NCBI RefSeq assembly: GCF_000426245.1
Contig: NZ_AUEZ01000022.1
Location: 1-64,000, forward strand
Length of the DNA stretch: 64,000 nucleotides
Reading direction: 5' to 3'
Source: Bradyrhizobium sp. Ai1a-2
GTDB lineage: Bacteria; Pseudomonadota; Alphaproteobacteria; Rhizobiales; Xanthobacteraceae
The position numbers were made by a program, and so were the translations under genes. The notes under the pieces are model-generated. The model was not told the DNA's origin. It saw only the letters and a list, made by a program, of their open reading frames with translations, and made no database searches. Numbering within the stretch: the stretch's first letter is position 1; each line of letters starts with the position of its first letter. Positions 50,386 through 60,810 of the stretch are shown here, in pieces.

Positions 50386-51402
50386 GTGGCGGATATTACC
50401 TTCTTGAAGCGGGCACAGATGGAGCTCGCTTACTTCTCTGGCTATGCGCGACTGCGGGAGCGACAGACCGGCGGGGCTGGCGTCATCCTGCGTTTCGAGC
50501 ACGTGCGTGCGCGCCGTCGAGGGCGGTTTCGGCCGCTGGCCTCGCGTGAGATCACGCCGGAATTCCTGGAACGTACAGTTCGGGCGCTCAAGCGCTGGAA
50601 TTACGATATCGTCTCGATCGACGAAGCCTGCCGCCGCGCGGTCACCTTGCCGCTGCCGCGCCGCTTCGCCTGCCTGACGTTCGACGGCGGCTACAAGGAT
50701 CTGGTGACGGATGCCTATCCGGTGCTGTCGAAGCACGGCGTGCCGTTCGCCATCTACCTGCCGAGTGCATTTCCGGATGGGCTGGGGGAGGCGTGGTGGC
50801 TGGCGCTGGAGAAGATCATCGCGCGCGAGAGCCGTGTCAGCCTTGTGATCGAGCGCAAGGAGTTGCATTTTTCGATTCCTGGTGTCGCGGAGAAATACGA
50901 GCTCTACGACTTCCTCGCGAAATGGATGCGGACGCTGGCGCCCCCCGATCTTTCAGTCGCGATCAACGATCTCTGCAAACGCTACGGGGTGGATCTGGCA
51001 GCGCTGTCGCGCGACGCCTCAATGGACTGGAACGATCTCACGACACTCGCGGCCGATCCCAACGTCACGATCGGCAGCGCGACCGTGAATTATCCGGCGC
51101 TATCGAACCTGCGCGATGCCGACGCCGGGCGCGAGATGGCAATGGGCAAGGCAGTGCTCGAGTCCGGCATCCGCCGCGAGGTCAGGCATTTCGCCTATCC
51201 ATTCGGAGACCGCGAGAGCTTTCGCCCTACGCATGTGCTGATGGCCGGTGAGACCGGCTTTGACAGCGCGGTGTCGAGCATCGCAGGCGTCGTGGAAGCG
51301 CAGGGGCCCACCAACCTGCACGCGCTGCCGCGGGTGTCCTGGGACGGGCGGCTGCGCTCGCTGCGGATGATGCGGGTGGCGTTGTCGGGCGTGATGTTCT
51401 AG
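50386..51402 (+). CDS. Polysaccharide deacetylase-like protein lacking metal ligands
   Basis: 338 residues with a NodB-like fold: ACLTFDGGYKDLVTDAYPVL, AIYLPSAF, and motif 3 FAYPFGDRESF. Motif 1 has D100-G101 where active enzymes have Asp-Asp. Motif 2 reads G-S-A232-T-V-N-Y236, where both metal-binding His are replaced. The D-H-H metal site is therefore absent and a deacetylase activity is unlikely. Start GTG 50386 with GGGACGAG near; ATG 50419 is another option. Divergent from the FemAB-like gene. Confidence 0.88.
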   Translation: MADITFLKRAQMELAYFSGYARLRERQTGGAGVILRFEHVRARRRGRFRPLASREITPEFLERTVRALKRWNYDIVSIDEACRRAVTLPLPRRFACLTFDGGYKDLVTDAYPVLSKHGVPFAIYLPSAFPDGLGEAWWLALEKIIARESRVSLVIERKELHFSIPGVAEKYELYDFLAKWMRTLAPPDLSVAINDLCKRYGVDLAALSRDASMDWNDLTTLAADPNVTIGSATVNYPALSNLRDADAGREMAMGKAVLESGIRREVRHFAYPFGDRESFRPTHVLMAGETGFDSAVSSIAGVVEAQGPTNLHALPRVSWDGRLRSLRMMRVALSGVMF

Positions 51403-51608
51403 GCGCGGTCGGGCCGCGACATCCAGGCCACGATCGGCATCGCCGGCAGCACCCAGCCGAGCCCGGCCACGACATAGAAAATCGCCTGCAGCACGCCCGA
51501 ATTGGCCAGCCACGGCGTCTGCGCGACCGTCATGCCGAGCAGCGACCACACCACGACCAGCATCAGCAGGAAGATGGTTCCAAGCAGCTTGCGGGTGCGT
51601 ATATTCAT
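51399..51608 (-). CDS. DUF2842 small membrane protein
   Basis: 69 residues with two hydrophobic helices (LLGTIFLLMLVVVWSLLG; LQAIFYVVAGLGWVLPAM). Matches DUF2842, found in alphaproteobacteria. Its stop interlocks with that of the convergent deacetylase-like gene. Confidence 0.88.
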   Translation of the reverse strand: MNIRTRKLLGTIFLLMLVVVWSLLGMTVAQTPWLANSGVLQAIFYVVAGLGWVLPAMPIVAWMSRPDRA

Positions 51609-51702
51609 GGCCGATCGATCGATCACTCGTGAGGCAAAGCGCGCCTTGCGCCTGCGAGGAGGCGGACTATAAGGTGCGCGGAAATCCGATCAAGCAGGAC
51701 CG

Positions 51703-52797
51703 ATGACCGCACGTTCCGTCTCCGAGCGCTCCCAAAATGCCGCCCTTCCCTGGTGGCTGCTTTCGGTCGCAGCCCTGATCGCGATCATGGTGCTGGTCGG
51801 CGGGGCCACCCGGCTCACCGAGTCAGGGCTTTCGATCGTGGAATGGAAGCCGGTCACCGGCACGCTGCCGCCGCTCACGGCGGCGCAATGGACGGAAGCC
51901 TTCGAGGGCTACAAGCAGATCCCGCAATATCGCGAGCTCAACGCCGGGATGACGCTGGCCGAGTTCGAGACGATCTACTGGTGGGAATGGAGCCATCGCC
52001 TGCTCGGGCGTGTGATCGGGATGGCCTACTTGCTGCCGTTCCTCTATTTCCTCTGGCGCGGCGCCGTCGCTGACGGCGAATTGAAGCGGCGGCTCTGGCT
52101 GATCTTCGGCCTCGGCGCACTGCAGGGGGCGGTGGGCTGGTGGATGGTTGCTTCGGGCCTCTCCGAAAAGGTCGAGGTCTCACAGTATCGCCTCGCGGTC
52201 CACCTGATACTGGCGCTCCTGATCTATTCGGCGATCGTCTGGACGGTGCGGCGGCTTGCCGACCGGCCGCCAAATCCGGCGCCGTTCCGGCTGAAGATCA
52301 CGGCCTTGCTGCTGCTGGCGCTGACCTTCCTGCAGCTCTATTTCGGCGCGCTGGTCGCGGGCCTGCGTGCGGGCAAGGTCTACAACACCTGGCCCGAGAT
52401 CGATGGCGCTTTCATTCCATCCGCGGGGCGTCTGTTCTTCGAGCAGCCCTGGTGGCGCAACATGTTCGACAATACGCTGACCGTGCAGTTCGAGCACCGC
52501 ATGACCGCCTATGCGCTATTGGCGCTGGCGATCCTGCACGCAATCGACACCGTCCGTTCGCGCGCGAGCGGCGAAACTATCGCCGGCGCCTGGTGGCTGG
52601 TGGCCGCGATCACGCTGCAGGCGACGCTCGGGATCCTGACGCTTTTGAACCAGGTGCCGATTGATCTCGCGCTCATGCACCAGGCGGTGGCGATCGTGGT
52701 GCTCACGCTGGCGGTCCTGCAGGTCGAGCGCCTGCTGCCGCGACGCCGCGAAGTGGGGCGTGCAAAGCTTGCCGTGCCGGTCGGTCAACCCGGTTGA
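51703..52797 (+). CDS. ctaA: Heme A synthase (CtaA/COX15)
   Basis: 364 residues, eight helices. Oxidises heme O to heme A for aa3-type cytochrome oxidase. Four conserved His regions are present: WWEWSHRLLGR, YRLAVHL, VQFEHRMTAY and ALMHQAVA. The gene follows a short spacer with its own promoter region. Confidence 0.95.
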   Translation: MTARSVSERSQNAALPWWLLSVAALIAIMVLVGGATRLTESGLSIVEWKPVTGTLPPLTAAQWTEAFEGYKQIPQYRELNAGMTLAEFETIYWWEWSHRLLGRVIGMAYLLPFLYFLWRGAVADGELKRRLWLIFGLGALQGAVGWWMVASGLSEKVEVSQYRLAVHLILALLIYSAIVWTVRRLADRPPNPAPFRLKITALLLLALTFLQLYFGALVAGLRAGKVYNTWPEIDGAFIPSAGRLFFEQPWWRNMFDNTLTVQFEHRMTAYALLALAILHAIDTVRSRASGETIAGAWWLVAAITLQATLGILTLLNQVPIDLALMHQAVAIVVLTLAVLQVERLLPRRREVGRAKLAVPVGQPG

Positions 52798-52824
52798 CTT
52801 GAACTATTCTAATCTCCCGTCGCA

Positions 52825-52857
52825 GCAAGAAGTCCCCGTTTTGCGCGGGTTTCTTGC
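52825..52857 (+). terminator. Possible hairpin after ctaA
   Basis: Outer arms GCAAGAA (52825-52831) and TTCTTGC (52851-52857), inner CCCG/CGGG. There is no clear T-run, so termination is uncertain. Confidence 0.35.
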
Positions 52858-52946
52858 GTGGTCCGGCCGTTGACGAAATCGTGCGGGCCGACATCGCTTT
52901 ACTTGAAAACCCCTCGCGATAGAACGAACAAAACATAGGTTCGCTC

Positions 52947-53762
52947 ATGTCGTCTGCATTCATTCAGGCCGCCGTCATCCTGCTGCGCGAGGGGCTCGAG
53001 GCGATGCTGGTGATCGCCGCGCTCGCCGGCTACCTGTCCAGGGTCGGTGCCGGCCATCGCATCCAGGCGCTCTATGGCGGCGCGCTCGTCGCGGTCGGCG
53101 CCAGCATCATCGCGGCCTGGCTATTCGCGGTGCTGAACTCGGGCGAGCACAGCGACATCCTCGAGGGCGTCATCATCCTGTTTGCCGCGGCTCTGATGCT
53201 CTACGTCAGCGGCTGGCTGATGGTGAAGCAGGATCCGAAAGGCTGGAACGAATATCTCGCGCACAAGGCCGACACGGCGCTGGCGCAGGACACAGTGTGG
53301 GCGGTCGGCGCGCTCGCTTTCCTCGCGGTGTTCCGCGAGGGCGCCGAGACCGTACTGTTCATCAACGCGCTGGCGACCACCGAAGGTGGCTGGAGCGCGG
53401 GCCTGTTTGCCGGCCTTGGCGCGGCCACCATCGGTCTCGCGGTGCTGTTCTATTTCATCAACCTGATCGCGCAGAAAATTCCGCTGCGGCCGTTGTTCAT
53501 CCTGACCTCGGCCTTCCTGTTCGTGATGGCGATCAAGTTCATCGGCGAGGCTGTGCAGGAATTCCAGGAGCAGTCGCTGCTGCCGTTCACGGAACTGACG
53601 AGCCTGTCCTGGCTCGCCGCTCTCGGCCTGAACCCGACGCTGGAGGCGCTGTCGCTGCAGCTTCTGGTGATCCTGTTCGCGCTTGCGACCTATTCGGTGT
53701 TCCAGCGCAACAGTCGCCTGACCCGCCAGAGCAGGGCGTCGACCAGCGCAGCGGCTGAATAG
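52947..53762 (+). CDS. FTR1 family iron permease
   Basis: 271 residues, seven helices. Both iron-binding motifs are intact: REGLEA (residues about 14-19) and REGAET (about 130-135). Likely imports ferrous or ferric iron; no Irr/Fur box is clear upstream, and no partner multicopper oxidase or periplasmic gene is adjacent. Confidence 0.93.
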   Translation: MSSAFIQAAVILLREGLEAMLVIAALAGYLSRVGAGHRIQALYGGALVAVGASIIAAWLFAVLNSGEHSDILEGVIILFAAALMLYVSGWLMVKQDPKGWNEYLAHKADTALAQDTVWAVGALAFLAVFREGAETVLFINALATTEGGWSAGLFAGLGAATIGLAVLFYFINLIAQKIPLRPLFILTSAFLFVMAIKFIGEAVQEFQEQSLLPFTELTSLSWLAALGLNPTLEALSLQLLVILFALATYSVFQRNSRLTRQSRASTSAAAE

Positions 53763-53945
53763 TCTCACCAACGGTCGATCCAGCCCGAAGATCGCGCTTC
53801 ACTGGTTCCGCTACGCAGCAAGTGGCGCAAAGCAGGCTTCCGCCGACACTTCGCGGTATTTTGGCACCGTAAGTCAGTTTTTTTTCATTTTTATTGCAGA
53901 TTGGCCGTTGCCGAAGTGTCTGTCAAAGAGGGCGCTTTGTGAACG

Positions 53946-55826
53946 GTGCATATTTTTATGATTGAGAACGATGGGGATCGGCGGCTGCTCGAGCCTCAGG
54001 GCGTGATCGCCTGCGAGATACTCATTCCCGACGCCTATATGGCCGATGACGGTGATCTGGTCGCCACCGTCGTCGATTTCGTGAACTGGGCGATTGGCCC
54101 GGCCCACCTGGTTTCCGGCGAGATCGTAGCGGAGGCATTCTGGAGTTATCACGCCGACTATTATCTGGCGCAGGTCAACAACGGCGGCCATGGTCAGTTT
54201 GCCCACAACAGCGGAATGAGCGAGCAAACGCTCGACAATTGCCGTTGCGGGCTCGTGGCGATGGGCGCAACGGATTACGTGGCGATCTTCGACCAGTTCA
54301 TGGCCATCATGAAGGGCGATCCGCGTCGGGCAAAAGCCATCCAGGACGGCAGCGGTTTTGGGGATATCGATCCCGAGATCAAGCTCCTCGACAAGCGCTT
54401 CCTTGCTCTCGGCGACATGACCAGGCTCAACGCGGCCTGGCTACGCGCGCTACCGGTGCTGCGGTCGTTGCCAAACGATCAGCTGACGGCCGAGCGTGAA
54501 GCGGTCATTGCGCACAATTCCCTGCTCACCACTCGCCAGGACTATCTGCGGCGGGCCAAAGAGCGTTTCAGCGCGACTGACCCGCTCCAGGTGGCGGCGC
54601 GCGCCACTTGCGCGCAGGAGCGCATCGCCTTCGAAGGCGTCAATGCGGGCCTGCCGGCGGGCAATGGTCAGATCGCCTGGACCCTGAACACGTCCGCCGG
54701 TTCGCGTATGCTTGTGATGGGACACGGCATCGCCGTGCTGCGCGCCAACGGGTCGCTGCGCGGCCAGTATTTCTTCGAAACGCGCGATACCTACCCTGCG
54801 CCCGTCGGAGACGGCGAAATGCGCCGGGCGCTGATGGACGCGACGTTGCGTGACATCCGCGAGCGGATGAAATCGGCAGCAGGCGAACGGACATCGATAT
54901 CGCCGGCCCAGTCCCGCGAGACGGTGCTGTCGAACTTTTTGTCGCCCGCGTTCGCTGCCTTCTGGGGTAGCTTCACGGCCGGATCGAAGCGGATCAACAC
55001 GGCGATCACCTGTCCCTATGTCGGGCACAATCCCGCGCTGGTGAGCTACGTTCCGCGCGCCTCGTCTCCGTTGCTGGCGGCCACCGAGGAGCATTCCCTG
55101 ATCCGGCTCATCATCGCCAATGCGCTGTGGGATTCGTTCCTGGCTGCCGACGCCTTCAACGAATCGATGCTCGAGGAGCCCGATCGCGCATCGGCCCTGT
55201 TGATCAATCTCGGCGCCGCCGCCACGGTTGCGGCGACCAGCTTGCGCCTGCTCGATACGGATCGCGTCGCGGCGCTCGCCGTGCTTGCGCCCGGCGATCT
55301 CGCGCGCGAGCAATACAACATCCGATTCCAGTTGCTCGAGATCGCACGCTGGTGGTTCAGCTTCGTGCCCAAGGCGGCAGCCGTTTTCGCAGAAACACGT
55401 TTTGCGCAGCGGTCGTGGATGTTCAACAATGTCTGCTTCAACCATGCGCAGGCGCTCGCCGAAGCGCTCCGTCCGGCGGTGACGACCGATTTGAACGAGG
55501 CGCTCGTCTATTTCGATCGGGAATATCCGTCGATGGCCATGCCATCCATGGACGCGACCTATGATCTGGCGCTCAAGACATTCACCTCATATTTCGCGAG
55601 GTCCGAGCGCCACGCCAAGGCATGGGCAAACATGGTCGCCGAAATACGCAAGACGATCATGAGCGCCAGGCCCTACGATGAAGCGACGGTGTTCGTGGTG
55701 ACGCCTGACATTTTGCAGGTTCGAACCTGCGAAAAGCTGGTCGGTCTGATCGGGGTCGTTGAGAACGAGGTCAGGGCGCGTCAGATTTTCTACTACCGCA
55801 AGGAAGGCGCGCGGGCAGCGCTTTGA
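53946..55826 (+). CDS. Large protein with N-terminal DMP19 (DUF4375) domain
   Basis: 626 residues. About 65-165 matches DMP19/DUF4375: YYLAQVNNGGHGQFAHNSGM and LDKRFLALGD. The characterised member, Neisseria DMP19, mimics DNA and blocks a transcription factor. The remaining 450 residues are mostly helical without a family I recognise; tail ends YYRKEGARAAL. Start is a GTG at 53946; an ATG at 53958 is possible. Not in an evident operon. Confidence 0.8.
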   Translation: MHIFMIENDGDRRLLEPQGVIACEILIPDAYMADDGDLVATVVDFVNWAIGPAHLVSGEIVAEAFWSYHADYYLAQVNNGGHGQFAHNSGMSEQTLDNCRCGLVAMGATDYVAIFDQFMAIMKGDPRRAKAIQDGSGFGDIDPEIKLLDKRFLALGDMTRLNAAWLRALPVLRSLPNDQLTAEREAVIAHNSLLTTRQDYLRRAKERFSATDPLQVAARATCAQERIAFEGVNAGLPAGNGQIAWTLNTSAGSRMLVMGHGIAVLRANGSLRGQYFFETRDTYPAPVGDGEMRRALMDATLRDIRERMKSAAGERTSISPAQSRETVLSNFLSPAFAAFWGSFTAGSKRINTAITCPYVGHNPALVSYVPRASSPLLAATEEHSLIRLIIANALWDSFLAADAFNESMLEEPDRASALLINLGAAATVAATSLRLLDTDRVAALAVLAPGDLAREQYNIRFQLLEIARWWFSFVPKAAAVFAETRFAQRSWMFNNVCFNHAQALAEALRPAVTTDLNEALVYFDREYPSMAMPSMDATYDLALKTFTSYFARSERHAKAWANMVAEIRKTIMSARPYDEATVFVVTPDILQVRTCEKLVGLIGVVENEVRARQIFYYRKEGARAAL

Positions 55827-55856
55827 GCGCGTGCCCGAACGCGGCGTCGTCACGAG

Positions 55857-56705
55857 CTAAAGATAATCGAGCCCGATATCGAGCGCGGCCGAGGAATGCG
55901 TGATCCAGCCGACGGAAATGAGGTCGACGCCGGTTGCCGCGATCGCGGGCGCGGTGGCAGCCGTGATGCCGCCCGATGCTTCCGTGACCACCTTGCCACG
56001 GGCCATCGCCACTGCCTGCCTGAGCTCGTCGACCGTCATGTTGTCGAGCAGGACGGCGTCGATCCCTAGCCCCAGCGCCTCTTCGAACTGCGCCAGCGTG
56101 TCGACCTCGACCTCGATCTTGACGAGGTGGCCGACATGCGCCTTGGCGCGTTCGATGGCGGTGCGGATATTGCCGGCAAGCGCGATGTGGTTGTCCTTGA
56201 TCAGCACGGCATCATCGAGGCCGAAGCGGTGATTGCTGCCGCCGCCGGCGCGCACCGCGTATTTTTCCAATGCGCGCAGGCCGGGAGTGGTCTTACGGGT
56301 GCAGACGATCTGCGCCGGCGCGCCCTTGACGGCAGTAACCAACGACGCCGTTGCGGTCGCGACGCCGCTCAGATGGCAGAGAAAATTGAGCGCGGTGCGC
56401 TCGCCCGTCAGCAGTGCACGCGCCGGGCCGTTGATGGTTGCGATCGTGTCACCGGGGGCGACGACGCTACCGTCGGGCCGCTCGATCTCGATGCGGATCG
56501 CCGGCGAAATCGTTTGAAAGGCGCAGCGCGCCACGTCGAGGCCGGCGACGACGCCCGGCTGGCGCGCCCGCAAGGCGAGCGAGGCGCGCTGGTCGGCCGG
56601 TACAATCGCGTCCGCCGTGATGTCGCCGGCGCGGCCGAGATCCTCGAGCAGCGCGGTCCGCACCAGGGGTTCGTACATCAGGGGCAGAAGAGGATTGAAT
56701 GTCAC
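55857..56705 (-). CDS. nadC: Nicotinate-nucleotide pyrophosphorylase
   Basis: 282 residues. Converts quinolinate and PRPP to nicotinate mononucleotide. Motifs: LNFLCHLSGVAT, ICTRKTTPGLRALEKYAV-like (CTRKTTPGLRALEKYAV), HRFGLDDAVLIKDNH and EASGGIT. GTG start overlaps the nadB stop. Confidence 0.95.
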   Translation of the reverse strand: MTFNPLLPLMYEPLVRTALLEDLGRAGDITADAIVPADQRASLALRARQPGVVAGLDVARCAFQTISPAIRIEIERPDGSVVAPGDTIATINGPARALLTGERTALNFLCHLSGVATATASLVTAVKGAPAQIVCTRKTTPGLRALEKYAVRAGGGSNHRFGLDDAVLIKDNHIALAGNIRTAIERAKAHVGHLVKIEVEVDTLAQFEEALGLGIDAVLLDNMTVDELRQAVAMARGKVVTEASGGITAATAPAIAATGVDLISVGWITHSSAALDIGLDYL

Positions 56706-58248
56706 GACTGAACGCTCCGGATCGGCAGTTCGGATTCGATGATCTCGCGGGCGACGCCGAGCGTTTCCGCGAGGGTGAAGGTGGAGGGCACGCCCTTCGG
56801 CAACGTGTCCGGAAAGTCGGTGCGGTGGTGGCCGCCGCGGCTTTCCTCGCGCCTTGATGCGGCGACGGCGATCATCAAGCCGACCAGGGCCGGATCGGCG
56901 GCGACGCCGTTCCCCCTCGCCATCGGATAGAGATTGCGAATGGCGCGCTCGATCGCAGGCCGATCGCGCAGCACGCCGAGCCCCTGCGAGACGAACGGCC
57001 GCACCATGGATGGATCCGATGCGGGCGGCAGCGCGATCGGCGTGCGCAGGGCGGCGGCGCTGCCAGCAACGCCATTGACGCTCTCGGCGACCCATTGCGC
57101 GCAGACGATGGCTTCCATCAGCGAATTGCTGGCAAGCCGGTTGGCGCCATGCAGGCCGGTTCGGCTGACCTCGCCGCAGGCCCACAAGCCGGTCACGGTG
57201 CTGCGGCCTTCGCTGTCAACGGCGATGCCGCCCATGTGGTAATGCGCCGCAGGACGCACGGGGATCGGATCGTCAGCCGGATCGATCCCGGCCATCTTGC
57301 AGAACGCGCTGATGACGGGATAGCGCTGCGCGAAATCCTTGCCCGGATGCTGCCGGGCATCGAGGAAGACGCGATGTCCTTCGCCGCGACGTCGCCAGAC
57401 CGCGCGCGCCACAATGTCGCGCGGCGCGAGCTCCGCGCCCGGCTCGTCTGCCATGAAACGCTGCCCGGTCTCGTCGATCAGGATCGCGCCGTCGCCGCGG
57501 ATCGCCTCGGTCAATAGCGGCATCGGCCGCGACGGTCCGTCGAAGGCGGTGGGGTGAAACTGGATGAATTCGAGGTCGGAGAGAACTGCGCCGGCGCGCG
57601 CCGCGAGCGCGAGCCCTTGGCCGAAACAGCCGATGGGATTGGTACTGTCCTGGAACAGGCCGCCAATGCCGCCGGTCGCCAGCACGATGCGATTGGTTGG
57701 AATGACGAGCGAGCCATACTTGTTCGCAGCGAGCACGCCCTTGATCGCATTGTCCTCGACGATGAGTTGGCGGGCTTCAACGCCCTCGAGCAGCGTGATC
57801 GACGGACAGCGGCGCACGGCGGCGATCAGCGCGCGCATGATCTCGCGCCCGGTGCCGTCGCCGGTGGCGTGAACGATCCGCTTGCGGCTGTGCGCGGCCT
57901 CCAGCCCGAGCCGCCAGCTTCCATCCGGCCTGCGGTCGAAGCCGACGCCGAGCTGCGCGAGACGCTCGACAGCAGCCGGCGCCGCAGCCACGATCCGGCT
58001 GGCGGATTCCTCGTCGCAAAGGCCGGCGCCGGCGGCAATGGTGTCCTGCAGATGCAGGGCGGGGGTGTCGTCGTCGCCGACCGCTGCCGCGAGCCCGCCT
58101 TGCGCCCACATGCTGGAGGCCTCCGCCCCGAGCGGCGATTTCGACAGCAGCACGACCGGTGCGGGCGCAAGCTGCAGCGCCGTCATCAATCCGGCGGCGC
58201 CGCCGCCGATGATTATCGGTTGCCCGGCCATGGCTGAAACATCTGTAC

Positions 58249-58252
<4 letters not shown>
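56702..58252 (-). CDS. nadB: L-aspartate oxidase
   Basis: 516 residues. FAD enzyme making iminoaspartate for NadA. N-terminal IIIGGGAAGLMTAL, middle AAHYHMGGI and GEVSRTGLHGANRLASNSL-like motifs (HGANRLASNSLMEA). Slightly short N terminus. Its start overlaps the nadA stop by four bases. Confidence 0.95.
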
Positions 58253-59235
<983 letters not shown>

Positions 59236-59236
59236 T

Positions 59237-59282
59237 TATGCTCTCCATGAGTATATCTGAGATTATACTTATCCTGAGCATA
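59237..59282. promoter_or_regulatory. Tandem NrtR-type operators
   Basis: Two 19-bp palindromes: TATGCTC-N5-GAGTATA (59237-59255) and TATACTT-N5-GAGCATA (59264-59282), 27 bp centre to centre. On the minus strand the left one encloses the nadA Shine-Dalgarno and the right one overlaps TATAAT (59262-59267). Upstream TTGACT (59288-59293) gives a 20-base spacing. Confidence 0.75.
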
Positions 59283-59289
59283 AGGGAAG

Positions 59290-60240
59290 TCAAGAGCGCG
59301 AGAGCGGGAGCTTGGTGCCGGCAACGGCCCGTTCGGCCACGACGCCGTGGCGGAAGCGGAATAGCTTGGCGGGGCGGCCGACCGTCTCGGCGGCCATTGC
59401 GCCTGTCTCTTCAACGAGTTCCTGCTGCTCGATCAGACGCCGAAAATTCTGTTTGTGGACAGTGCGGCCTGCAAGAGCCTCAACACTGCGTTGCAGTTGC
59501 AGCAGGGTGAATTCGGCCGGCATCAGTTCGAAGACGACTGGCCGGTATTTGATCTTGGCGCGCAGCCGCGCGATGCCTGTGGCCAGAATGCGGCGATGAT
59601 CCGATATCATGGCGCGGCCGGGCACGACGGCTTCTCCGGTGCGCTTGTCGCGAACCGCTTCGGGGATCAACGAGGCCTCGTAGAGCAGTTCGTAGCGCTG
59701 CAGCACCAGCTCTTCATTCCATGCGCGGTCGTCGATGCCGAAGGTGATGGCGGCGCGCTGCCAGCGCGCCTTCTGCACGGAGGCGCTCTCCGCCGATTTT
59801 GCCCAGGCGCGCAGCCTGGGCGCCACGATCTTTGCGATCAAGGCGGGGCTGCCGGCGCGATGATCTTCCCACGGGAAATACTCATACCAGCCGGACCAAT
59901 GGGCTTCGGAGGCCTCCCTGACCTGGTCCTCGCGGGTCAGGCCGAGATAGCTGATCGAGATGCGATGCGGCGCCCTGGCGTCGCCCGTGCGCCCGTGATC
60001 AGCGAAGGTATAGAGCTGCTCGACATAGCCGAGCGGGTGCCCGGTCTGCGCCTCGACCCAGGCCCGCAGGCCGGTCTGCAGCGAGCGGTGCCCGAACTGG
60101 AAGGGACCGCTCGGCAGCGCGGTCGCATTCGCGATCGTCATGATCTTGGGTTCGCCCTCGGTCACCGCGACCAGGACGGCGACGAGGTCAGCGGTGATCG
60201 CGTCGATCGATGTTTCGGCTTTTCGCAGTGCCTTTGCCAC
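59290..60240 (-). CDS. nrtR: NrtR: Nudix-related regulator of NAD synthesis
   Basis: 316 residues. N-terminal Nudix-like domain (about 15-150) has a broken Nudix box (GLRAWVEAQTGHPLG), as expected for an ADP-ribose sensor. The C-terminal winged helix contains FTLLQLQRSVEALAGRTVHK, NFRRLIEQQELVEE and GRPAKLFRFR. NrtR proteins repress NAD genes and leave DNA on binding ADP-ribose. It is upstream of nadA on the same strand, with the operators in the 54-base gap. GTG start at 60240. Confidence 0.92.
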   Translation of the reverse strand: MAKALRKAETSIDAITADLVAVLVAVTEGEPKIMTIANATALPSGPFQFGHRSLQTGLRAWVEAQTGHPLGYVEQLYTFADHGRTGDARAPHRISISYLGLTREDQVREASEAHWSGWYEYFPWEDHRAGSPALIAKIVAPRLRAWAKSAESASVQKARWQRAAITFGIDDRAWNEELVLQRYELLYEASLIPEAVRDKRTGEAVVPGRAMISDHRRILATGIARLRAKIKYRPVVFELMPAEFTLLQLQRSVEALAGRTVHKQNFRRLIEQQELVEETGAMAAETVGRPAKLFRFRHGVVAERAVAGTKLPLSRS

Positions 60241-60258
60241 GCGGACATCCTGTCGCGG

Positions 60259-60681
60259 CTAGCAATAGCCGTAAACGCCGCAGGCGTACGGCAGGCGATT
60301 CCAGTAGGGACCGCCGTAGTAGGGGCCCCCATAATATGGACCGTCATAGCTGTAGGAGAAGTGATTTCCGTAATAGCCGGGCAGGCTCGACGAACCCGGC
60401 AGGATCGGCTCGCCATTGACGAACGGCACGTATGGCACCACGGCGGCGGGCGTGAACAGCACGTCTGGCTCCTGCTCGACGACGACAATCTGGCGACCGC
60501 GGCGGACGTAGGGGGCTGGTGTCACGGTCGTCCGGTACTTGTAGTGCGGCCGCGGCAGGCCAGGGGGCAATTGGTGGGCGGCGCGGTAGGCCGCATGCTT
60601 GGTTGCAACCGGGCCGTCGGCGGCAATGGCGGCATCGATCGCAAACAGGGCGATCGAAGCGAGCAATGTCGAGCGCAGCAT
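60259..60681 (-). CDS. Small secreted Tyr/Gly-rich protein
   Basis: 140 residues. Signal peptide (about 1-22, ending AIAA), a basic middle and a C-terminal low-complexity part with YYGGPYYGGPYW and ACGVYGYC. GGAG lies before ATG 60681. Function unknown. The next gene on this strand, nrtR, starts 18 bases after its stop, so a read-through transcript is possible. Confidence 0.75.
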   Translation of the reverse strand: MLRSTLLASIALFAIDAAIAADGPVATKHAAYRAAHQLPPGLPRPHYKYRTTVTPAPYVRRGRQIVVVEQEPDVLFTPAAVVPYVPFVNGEPILPGSSSLPGYYGNHFSYSYDGPYYGGPYYGGPYWNRLPYACGVYGYC

Positions 60682-60748
60682 CGTCGTCTCCGATTCGAGA
60701 GGGCGACAGAATGCCACCTTATAGCGGAATGACCGTTAATGAGATCGG

Positions 60749-60789
60749 GTCATTCCGGGTTTGACGCCGCCGCGCCATCCCGGAATGAC
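60749..60789. repeat. CATTCCGGG-type palindrome, third copy
   Basis: GTCATTCCGGG and CCCGGAATGAC inverted arms around a 19-base loop, in the gap between metY/metZ stop and the small secreted gene start. Confidence 0.75.
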
Positions 60790-60810
60790 GGCCAAGGGAA
60801 CAGCTAAGCG

